A DNA stretch of 12,796 nt from Baffinella frigidus. Lineage: Eukaryota > Cryptophyceae > Cryptomonadales > Baffinellaceae. Position 1 is the first letter of the stretch. Each line of letters starts with the position of its first letter. The position numbers and the translations under genes are program-made. Positions 7,112-12,796 of this stretch are shown here, piece by piece. The stretch spans positions 1 through 12,796 of the forward strand of contig MU648271.1 in NCBI GenBank assembly GCA_026770585.1, given 5' to 3'. The notes beneath the pieces are model-generated. The model was given only the letters and a program-made list of their open reading frames with translations, was not told the origin of the DNA and did not search any database.

Positions 7112-10100
7112 CTAAATCTGTATTGGGTTGAATGAACCAAAATCTATCGCTGTGACAGCGGGATCGTTTATAAGCATTTTGTCTTGGTCGCGCGTAGCTG
7201 TATCAGGTGTCGCGATAGGTACCCCTCTCGAACCGTACCGCCCATACCCCCAACACCTCACCTCGTTTCTTGGTATAAGTCGAGCATTTGACGCGCTCGT
7301 CGATTCGTGTGTCGAAATCAGGGCACACGCAGTTGGACCTGTAATTACAATTTGTATCAAAACAGACGCTGCGAAAACATCGGCTACAATACGTGAAGCT
7401 AGATCTGGGACGTCTCCTGGTCGATTTCCCATATTCTGAAAGTCGAGGTTTCCCAGCACTCCACCCTGGTTCCTTCCAAAACATCTTACCATAAGTTCTC
7501 CAGATTCGTACATGGAAATACATGTAGTTGAACTTCCAACATCAACAGATGTAACGTTGTCGAACGGCAGGTATGGCAAATTGTCTCCCAGTTCTGATAC
7601 TTGGTCACCCACATTGTTAGCATGATTATTACCGTTCGCACCGGTTGCGCCCGTCCCCCAACACTTGACTTTTCCTTGACATGGGAAAAACACGCAACAA
7701 TTGGCATCCCCGCATTTCAACACCGATGTGCAATCTATCCCACGTACACCAACAACTACGGTCCCCAGAGTGCAAGCACAGAAGCTCTGGCCTGCGAGTG
7801 AGGTGGAACCCTCCGGACACGGTTCACAGAAACCATAGGAGTCTTTATATTTTCCTGCTGGACACACACAGTCCGTGTAGATGGCACCCCCTAAGGAGAC
7901 GGTGGTATGGTTGATGGGACACGAGCGGCAGGTCGTTTGCCCGGGGAGTCCCTGGAAGGTTCCAACAGCACACTTTCTACACGTATTCCAAGTTGAAGCG
8001 AAGTATTCTCCGCTGATGCACTCTTCAACCGTCATTGTGACCGGCACGGCGCAGGCACTCTCGCTGGTCGAGCCCAGTTCGTCCACAATCTTGCCGGCGG
8101 GGCAGGCGGTGCACGTCCGCGCGTCCACCACGTCGTTATAGTAATCCACATCACACTGTGTACACACACTGCTGTTCACGTCAATGAAGCTCCCAGTCGT
8201 GCATGGTTGAATGCAGTCTGTGGCGTGTGTGGCACCGGTGCTCGCAGTAGCCTCCCCGTCTGCGCAGGATGTACACCGAGTTGCGGTGGTGCTGTCGCTG
8301 TACGTGTTCAATGGACACGGGTTGCATTCAAAGCCGTTTGAGTATTCCCCTGGGACGCACGTGGGGGCGGGTGCCTGGTTCGCAGCACAAGTACCGACAG
8401 AACAGCAACCAACCTTTCCACCGAGATCAAGGGTTGGCACCGCAGCTCCACACATATATCGAAGCTTACAAACCCTGAATCCATTTGTCGCGGCCATTGA
8501 AGAATCAGTTTGCCATGCCCAATTCCAAGGAGTATCTGGGTTGAAGTACTCATCTTTTGGGCCAGCAGTCCCCCCACGAGCATCACCCCAACATTTGATG
8601 TTTCTGTCTGTCAACATACCACACATACCAAAATTCGTCGCAGCAAGTGACAGAAATTGTGTGCGTGCTAGAGGTATAGCGGCATATCCAGTTCGCTCGG
8701 CACGTGGCAAGTCCAGCTGCATGCTGCCTTCACGAATAGATTCATGTACGTTGACGTAAACCCGGTTCGCAACTTGTTTTGATATGATCTCTGGATTCTC
8801 GTCCCAGAAATAGTCTGACAAAAAATTGATGTCGATTCCGAGTTCGCCGTAATTGTTTCTTCTACCCCAACAGATTGCGGTGTTGTCTGAAAATCGCACA
8901 CAGGCACTCTCTCTACTAACGACAATTTGCACAACGTCACCATATCCTGTGAAGTCAACTGGACGACCTGGTGATTCATATCCCGACTGATGCGCCACCT
9001 CGTTCAAGTTTTCACCACTGCAACCGACTGTGCCATCGTCAAGTAAGTAGCATATAACGTCCCAACCTTGCGCGAGGTGCATGATGTATCTACCATTGCT
9101 GTTCAGTACAGGCCAACTAGGCGATGCGTGTGGGTTGGGGTATGAGTGCCCCGCCGGGTATCCCATGACACTATACACATTACCAATACTCCAGCATTTA
9201 ACATCACCCGTATTGAGTCGGGCACATTGACCATCGTATGTAAAAGGGCGCTCTGTGAACAGGTGCACGGGGTACAAATTTGGGCCAAAATCGATCGGAC
9301 TCGCTTCAGCGGGTGTCACTACAACCCCAGGCTGTGGTGGACCATTACCATGTCCTAGTCTGTTGTTGTAGTCCAACCCCCAACATTTGACGGAATTGTC
9401 ATCCAGTAATGCACATGTTGCCTGATTCAGTATTGCAATCTGCCGAATCTTATTTTCCATGTCGATGTAGGGTAAAGAATCACCAAAATCAGATGCAGCA
9501 TCTAGACCAACATTAGCCGAGACGGGATTACCCGTTTCACCGGCGGTGTTTTTCCCCCAACACTTGGCTGTACCGTCTTCGAAAACAACACATGTGTTCG
9601 AGCCGTGGGTAACAACCTGTTTGATAGGTTTGCTACTCACCTCAGAGAATGGCAAACCACTCCCCCATTGTTCAGGGTATAGACCCCAATTTTTGTCATC
9701 CAAAGAGCCTACTTGCGGGTTTACAAGCTGTCCTTGCGATCCCGTACCAAAGCACTTCATTTTCTTTTCACATGGGTAGAACACACAAATATGTGCCGCC
9801 GCGTGTATCACATCAGCACATGCTACCAGTTCCTCATCCCTTGCACATGTGTCACAGTTGCCGTCTGGACAGGCAACGCAGATTTGAGCATTTTCACCCA
9901 TGTGATAACCCGCTGCACAAACACAGTCGGTAAAGACAGATGCCCCCGTGGAAGTGGTTGTCATGTGCAGGGGACAGTTCCGACAAGAATTTTGCGCAGG
10001 AAGAGCTTGAAAGGTCCCCACCTCACAAGGTGTGCACACGCCGGAGTCAAAACGCTCCCCAGCCACGCAATCTGCGACCACAGCAGCCCTAACAAGTGTG

Positions 10101-10156
10101 ATTGAACCGAGTAGTACGACCAGGACAGCAGCTCTTACACACACGATCCCAACCAT
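7112..10156 (-). CDS. Large secreted protein: cysteine-rich modules and RCC1 beta-propellers
   Basis: A 1014-residue ORF from ATG 10156. A signal peptide covers about 1-25. A GCC2/GCC3-like cysteine module covers 30-115. A complete extracellular-type RCC1 propeller follows, with seven blade motifs at 134-137, 198-201, 257-260, 320-323, 378-381, 428-431 and 521-524 (mostly KCWG, usually after C-A-x-L-x-x-G/N). A cysteine module covers 590-705. From 711 the whole arrangement repeats: a cysteine module matching residues 30-100 at an offset of about 683, then blades at 831-834, 891-894 and 967-970. The ORF stops at a TAG in the fourth blade of this second propeller, and the rest continues in frame to 6170. 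RCC1 propellers are protein-binding platforms; the cysteines next to each KCWG and the signal peptide indicate secretion, not the nuclear Ran-exchange role. A binding or adhesin function is inferred. It has its own TATTAAA element, and no transmembrane segment is seen. Confidence 0.88.
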   Translation of the reverse strand: MVGIVCVRAAVLVVLLGSITLVRAAVVADCVAGERFDSGVCTPCEVGTFQALPAQNSCRNCPLHMTTTSTGASVFTDCVCAAGYHMGENAQICVACPDGNCDTCARDEELVACADVIHAAAHICVFYPCEKKMKCFGTGSQGQLVNPQVGSLDDKNWGLYPEQWGSGLPFSEVSSKPIKQVVTHGSNTCVVFEDGTAKCWGKNTAGETGNPVSANVGLDAASDFGDSLPYIDMENKIRQIAILNQATCALLDDNSVKCWGLDYNNRLGHGNGPPQPGVVVTPAEASPIDFGPNLYPVHLFTERPFTYDGQCARLNTGDVKCWSIGNVYSVMGYPAGHSYPNPHASPSWPVLNSNGRYIMHLAQGWDVICYLLDDGTVGCSGENLNEVAHQSGYESPGRPVDFTGYGDVVQIVVSRESACVRFSDNTAICWGRRNNYGELGIDINFLSDYFWDENPEIISKQVANRVYVNVHESIREGSMQLDLPRAERTGYAAIPLARTQFLSLAATNFGMCGMLTDRNIKCWGDARGGTAGPKDEYFNPDTPWNWAWQTDSSMAATNGFRVCKLRYMCGAAVPTLDLGGKVGCCSVGTCAANQAPAPTCVPGEYSNGFECNPCPLNTYSDSTTATRCTSCADGEATASTGATHATDCIQPCTTGSFIDVNSSVCTQCDVDYYNDVVDARTCTACPAGKIVDELGSTSESACAVPVTMTVEECISGEYFASTWNTCRKCAVGTFQGLPGQTTCRSCPINHTTVSLGGAIYTDCVCPAGKYKDSYGFCEPCPEGSTSLAGQSFCACTLGTVVVGVRGIDCTSVLKCGDANCCVFFPCQGKVKCWGTGATGANGNNHANNVGDQVSELGDNLPYLPFDNVTSVDVGSSTTCISMYESGELMVRCFGRNQGGVLGNLDFQNMGNRPGDVPDLASRIVADVFAASVLIQIVITGPTACALISTHESTSASNARLIPRNEVRCWGYGRYGSRGVPIATPDTATRDQDKMLINDPAVTAIDFGSFNPIQI

Positions 10157-10190
10157 CTACTCTCAGCACTCAAATCGCCAGGCACTGCTC

Positions 10191-10197
10191 TTTAATA
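10191..10197 (-). promoter_or_regulatory. TATT-type core promoter element (TATTAAA)
   Basis: CGTATTAAAGAG on the minus strand contains TATTAAA, 34 bp upstream of the ATG at 10156, in the 152-bp gap after the GC-rich disordered-protein gene. It is the same heptamer as before the gene at 4295. Confidence 0.5.
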
Positions 10198-10260
10198 CGT
10201 CGACCCCTATCACAGAAGAATTGAGAACGTGGCGCAAGATAGAGATGGAGCGCAGACCCG

Positions 10261-10266
10261 TTTATT
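10261..10266 (-). terminator. Poly(A) signal AATAAA
   Basis: AATAAA reads on the minus strand 42 bp past the TAG stop (10309-10311) of the gene to its right, inside the gap before the RCC1 gene. Position and sequence fit a eukaryotic-type polyadenylation signal. I found no AATAAA after the other minus-strand genes. Confidence 0.55.
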
Positions 10267-10308
10267 GAAAACACAACTAAAGTCCACCACACACACGGCT
10301 CACACAGG

Positions 10309-11508
10309 CTAGTCCTTCGGGCGCTCGAGGTCGAGCGCCTTCATGAGGTTCGTCGCAAGCTGGGAGACATGCTCGCACCACTCTACGCGCTTCTCGTGCA
10401 TCTCGAGATTCATCTCCTCGACCGGGGTCATCTTCTTGGCGGCGTCGAGGATCTCCTGGACCGTGTGGTCGAGTAGCATGTTGGTCATGGTGTAGATCTT
10501 CTTGGCGTGCCGGCGGATCTCGGCGTACACCTCGGCCAGCTTGTCCTGGTTGTAGATGGGGTCCTTCGCCAGGTTCTCAATGCCCAAGATGTCGCGGTCG
10601 AGTAGGTTGAGGAACTTGCTGCCGGACTCGACCTCGTGGATCTTGCCCTGGAAGGCGCGGAGGGGTGTGATGCACGCGAGGACCTTCGGGGACTTGTTGA
10701 CCGGCGGCGCGGGCTCGTCCAGCGGCGGCATGGGCTCGTCCAGCGGCGGCATGGCCTCGTCCAGCGACGGCATGGGCTCGTCCAGCGACGGCGCGGGCTC
10801 CTCCAGCGACGGCGCGGGCTCCTCCAGCGCCAGCTCGACTTCCATCCGCGCCGTCAAGATGCGTTGGTCGGTGCGAGGGTCGGAGGCCGTGCTCTTCTCC
10901 GACGAAGACGCGGGCGAGATGGCGCTGCAGGGCTTTTTGCACATCCTGGAGTCGTCGTCGCCATCAGCCACGCGCTTGGCCTCCGACTTAGAAGAAGAAG
11001 TGCGCGGGGTAGGGGCCTTGAACGTGTCGTCTGCCTTGACGGTCTTGGCGGGAGAGTCGGGCGCGGCGTCGGTGGCGATCGCCGCAGCGGTCTCCGCATG
11101 GACCTTCTTCAGAATGGCCGCAATGTCGCGGTCCATCTTGGCATCCCGCGGGGCGAGGCCCCATTCCATCACCGCCGGCAGCACCTGCTTGGGCTCCGGC
11201 TTGGTGTCGTTGACGGTCTTGGCGGGAGAGTCGGGCGCAAGCGGCTTCTCCACCATGGAGTATCCGATGGTGCTGTGGTCATCGTTGACGGGCGGCGCAC
11301 GAAGCGTCTTGGTCCTGGGGGGCATGGGGCACTTGACGATGAGCGTGGCAGCGGTGTCGGTCATGATGGTCGAGTCCTTGGGCGGAGAGTCTTCGGGGCC
11401 CGAGCCCTCATCCGTATCCGTGTCCGGCTGCTCCTGAAGAGCGCGGAGGCGTGCGAGCACCATGCGGTTGTCGGCGAGGTCGGAAGCTTCGCGGGCCGTG
11501 TCAGACAT
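10309..11508 (-). CDS. Acidic, proline-rich, mostly disordered protein with helical C-terminus
   Basis: A 399-residue protein from ATG 11508 to TAG, family unknown. Residues 1-275 are low in hydrophobics and rich in Asp, Glu, Pro, Ser, Lys and Ala, so probably disordered. They include two copies of an APDSPAKTV motif (91-99, 149-157), a serine-rich stretch near 171-210 and six tandem LEEPAPS-type heptads (228-269). Residues 283-395 look like a folded helical domain (for example AEVYAEIRRHAKKIYTM and ALDLERPKD at the end) that could mediate binding or oligomerisation. No signal peptide or membrane segment is present, so it acts inside the cell or particle. A scaffold or tegument-like linker is possible but only a guess. 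Base composition is clearly more GC-rich than the surface genes. Two long plus-strand frames overlap it but have Arg/Gly- or Ser/Gly-rich artefact composition. It is followed by AATAAA and faces away from the gene at 11726. Confidence 0.8.
   Translation of the reverse strand: MSDTAREASDLADNRMVLARLRALQEQPDTDTDEGSGPEDSPPKDSTIMTDTAATLIVKCPMPPRTKTLRAPPVNDDHSTIGYSMVEKPLAPDSPAKTVNDTKPEPKQVLPAVMEWGLAPRDAKMDRDIAAILKKVHAETAAAIATDAAPDSPAKTVKADDTFKAPTPRTSSSKSEAKRVADGDDDSRMCKKPCSAISPASSSEKSTASDPRTDQRILTARMEVELALEEPAPSLEEPAPSLDEPMPSLDEAMPPLDEPMPPLDEPAPPVNKSPKVLACITPLRAFQGKIHEVESGSKFLNLLDRDILGIENLAKDPIYNQDKLAEVYAEIRRHAKKIYTMTNMLLDHTVQEILDAAKKMTPVEEMNLEMHEKRVEWCEHVSQLATNLMKALDLERPKD
10702..10827. repeat. 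21-bp tandem repeat, six copies, coding
   Basis: Six units of a 21-bp GC-rich sequence encode the heptads LEEPAPS, LEEPAPS, LDEPMPS, LDEAMPP, LDEPMPP and LDEPAPP in the disordered protein. Units vary mainly at the second, fifth and seventh residues, and neighbouring units are most alike, as expected from slippage or unequal exchange. Confidence 0.85.
11036..11238. repeat. 29-bp direct repeat pair
   Basis: Identical 29-bp copies at 11036-11064 and 11210-11238, starting TTGACGGTCTTGGCGGGAGA, are 174 bp apart. The offset is 58 codons, so both encode the same motif in frame. They indicate duplication inside the disordered part of the gene. Confidence 0.85.
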
Positions 11509-11725
11509 CGGTGGGGGTGGGTGAATCCGAGCAAAATGATCCGATTTCCAGAAATAGGCGCGAGAATTTCTAGTCCAAACTTTTCAGCCCAAAAAACAAT
11601 GGTCACACTGGTCAAATTTTTTTTGTTTTTTTTTTGGTCTGAAAATTCCACACGAATCCCGCGTTTATCTACCGGGCAGCCCGTCAGACCAAATCAAAAA
11701 GAAAATCCAGCTACCAGACACACGC
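11509..11725. promoter_or_regulatory. Divergent intergenic region with repeats and a T-tract
   Basis: This 217-bp gap separates two divergent ATGs (11508 minus, 11726 plus) and should hold both promoters. It contains a direct repeat TGGTCA-CAC-TGGTCA (11600-11614), a T-tract broken by one G (11617-11635), and a perfect 9-bp inverted repeat (11633-11641 with 11685-11693). A second, 7-bp inverted pair TTTTCAG/CTGAAAA lies at 11581-11587 and 11639-11645. No TATA or TATT element is visible for either gene. Which of these act as control sites cannot be told from sequence alone. Confidence 0.45.
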
Positions 11726-12520
11726 ATGGACGGGCCGACGGGGCACGCGGTGTCCGAGGACACGGTTTCACGCGCTGTGCGTATCTTGACGTCGCCGAAC
11801 ACCGCGGCGCACGTCGCGTGCAGCAACTGCGAATGCAAACAACCCGCGCTCAGGATCTGCCGGGAAGGACGGTTGGGTGAAAGCAAGGGTGAGTGGATGC
11901 GCAAGATCGACGTGGACGCCCTGTTCGTGCGGGCCAACTGCGAGCAGATCAGCTTGCAGAACGAAGAAATCCTGGTACTGATTGTCAGCCATGGTGTGAT
12001 CGTCATCTGCGCCCAACAAGTCATCACCGCCGGCATTGAGCACGAATTATTCGGAAACGGGTTCAAATCCCCCATCCGAAGCCTGACACACCACGAGTGC
12101 ACCGTGTGCGCCGCCGGACCAGGGCTGTCACTGCGGCTTCGACTCGACGCACTCGCCATGCTCGATACGCAAATTGCTCTACTTGACAAGACTATCCAAT
12201 ACGTGGCGTCATCTGACCCGAAAGTTCGCCTGCGCTGCGGCGTGCAGTGCGAGAACCACGTCTGTGGGGAGAGTGTCAACTCCGGTACGCTGCTCACACC
12301 ACCATGTGCAGCTATCAAGAATAAGACCAAATCCCAAGCTCTCGCCATGGGTGTCGCCCCCTCGGTCGCGTTCCTGGATCCGCGCAACACCTTCGTTCAC
12401 GGGCAGCTTCTCTACTTCTCAAGAAACACCCGTAAACCGACTGAGGTCGGGATTGTGGTGTGGGTAGTCGACCAACGACTGCCCGTGGTCGAAGTTCATG
12501 AAATATGGTTTAGGGTGTAG
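11726..12520 (+). CDS. Cysteine-containing protein of unknown function, next to the telomere-like array
   Basis: A 264-residue protein from ATG 11726, the only plus-strand gene in the window. I do not recognise it. Cysteines are grouped (32, 35, 37, 45; 72; 95; 125, 128; 171, 175, 180; 194). The CxxCxC group, the HHECTVC group and the CxxxCxxxxC group could bind zinc, but no classic finger pattern is complete. Hydrophobic strands at about 82-96 and 241-256 and a helix at about 138-160 suggest a globular intracellular protein. There is no signal peptide. The final codons and the TAG at 12518-12520 lie in the start of the heptamer array: the last residues WFRV come from GGTTTAGGGTG-type DNA. 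The original C-terminus may have been lost and replaced. GC-rich codon use resembles the divergent neighbour at 10309-11508. Confidence 0.72.
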   Translation: MDGPTGHAVSEDTVSRAVRILTSPNTAAHVACSNCECKQPALRICREGRLGESKGEWMRKIDVDALFVRANCEQISLQNEEILVLIVSHGVIVICAQQVITAGIEHELFGNGFKSPIRSLTHHECTVCAAGPGLSLRLRLDALAMLDTQIALLDKTIQYVASSDPKVRLRCGVQCENHVCGESVNSGTLLTPPCAAIKNKTKSQALAMGVAPSVAFLDPRNTFVHGQLLYFSRNTRKPTEVGIVVWVVDQRLPVVEVHEIWFRV

Positions 12521-12565
12521 GGTTCAGGGTTTAGGGTTGAGAGTTCTGGGTTTAGAGTTTAGGGA

Positions 12566-12597
<32 letters not shown>

Positions 12598-12796
12598 GAT
12601 TGAGTGTTTGAGGTTCAAGGTTTATGGTTTGGGGTTCAGTGTTTAGGGTTCAGAGTTCAGGGCTTAAGAGTTTATGGTTTAAAGTTTAGGGTTGGGGTCT
12701 AGGGTTTAGGGTTTAATGTTTGGGGTACAGGGTTCCGGGTTCGGTGTTCAGGGTTTCGGGTTTCGGGTTTAGGAATTAGGTTTGGTTCAAGGTTTA
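12507..12796 (+). repeat. Degenerate telomere-like heptamer array (TTTAGGG/TTCAGGG type)
   Basis: About 290 bp to the window edge are made of GGGTTTA, GGGTTCA, GGGTTGA and mutated heptamers. Some are off by one base or have a one-base indel. A short uniform block of GGGTTGA units sits at about 12569-12598. The G-rich strand runs 5' to 3' toward the right edge, as at a right-hand chromosome or linear-genome end. The heavy decay points to a subtelomeric or interstitial array, not an active telomere tip. TTTAGGG is the plant, algal and alveolate type, and mixed TTTAGGG/TTCAGGG is known in apicomplexans. Viral genomes with host-like telomeric repeats are also known among herpesviruses. Confidence 0.85.

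Noticed and set aside
7112-7114. Alternative genetic code with TAG as a sense codon
   Set aside because: TAG ends three other ORFs here (2682, 10309, 12518) at plausible C-termini, so general reassignment is unlikely; local readthrough remains possible.
7079-7140. Tiny intron removing the TAG in the RCC1 gene
   Set aside because: Possible GT...AG pairs around the stop span 20 or 26 bp, which are not multiples of three and would destroy the downstream frame. No other introns are seen in the window.
11600-11614. Nuclear-receptor-type DR3 element (TGGTCA CAC TGGTCA)
   Set aside because: The half-site resembles AGGTCA, but nothing else in the window suggests an animal host; kept only as a repeat in the divergent region.
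10636-11880. Long plus-strand frame (414 codons) opposite the disordered-protein gene, and another at 10556-11437
   Set aside because: Arg/Gly/Leu or Ser/Gly low-complexity composition typical of antisense frames in GC-rich repeats. The first also overlaps the divergent promoter region and the start of the 11726 gene. The minus-strand gene has an ATG, an AATAAA downstream and a folded C-terminus.

Overview
The window looks like DNA from a compact eukaryotic or eukaryote-virus genome. No bacterial ribosome-binding sites or operons are visible. The genes are intronless and separated by about 90 to 220 bp. Several have TATA-like promoter elements, and one gene end has an AATAAA signal. Five genes encode secreted or membrane proteins of a type common in protists: ephrin-receptor-like (GCC2/GCC3) cysteine repeats, RCC1 beta-propellers and N-glycosylation sequons. 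The right edge is a decayed heptamer array of the TTTAGGG/TTCAGGG telomere type, with the G-rich strand pointing out of the window. The best-fitting source is either a large dsDNA virus or virus-derived element of a microbial eukaryote, or a gene-dense protist subtelomere. No capsid, polymerase, terminase or other hallmark gene is present, so virus versus host cannot be settled here.

Layout, left to right. (1) Positions 1-607, minus strand: the 5' part of a lysine-rich protein whose tail is a 36-bp tandem repeat. Codon usage points to a frame break at a C5 run before the repeat. (2) 768-2510, minus: a multi-span membrane glycoprotein. (3) 2682-4295, minus: a single-pass membrane protein with cysteine-rich repeats and a membrane-proximal domain. 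(4) 4388-6067, minus: a secreted protein made of cysteine-rich repeats. (5) 6170-10156, minus: a very large secreted protein with cysteine modules and two RCC1 propellers, split by one in-frame TAG at 7112-7114. (6) 10309-11508, minus: a GC-rich, mostly disordered acidic/proline protein with a helical C-terminus. (7) 11726-12520, plus: a cysteine-containing protein of unknown function whose last codons lie in the telomere-like array. (8) 12507-12796: the array itself.

Genes 1 to 5 all run leftward. Each has a TATT-type element (TATTTAA, TATTAAA or a close variant) 34 to about 65 bp upstream of its ATG. I see no such element before genes 6 and 7, which diverge from a shared 217-bp intergenic region. 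TATT in place of TATA is the hallmark of late promoters in beta- and gammaherpesviruses. Together with telomere-like terminal repeats this makes a herpesvirus-like or mirusvirus-like element an attractive but unproven hypothesis.

Functionally, genes 2 to 5 form a surface/adhesion set: one polytopic glycoprotein, one anchored stalk, and two secreted repeat proteins able to make multivalent contacts. The most notable observation is that the second RCC1 propeller has exactly seven blades only if the sequence on both sides of the TAG is counted (three plus four). The TAG therefore interrupts a real gene, through recent inactivation, stop-codon readthrough or sequence error.
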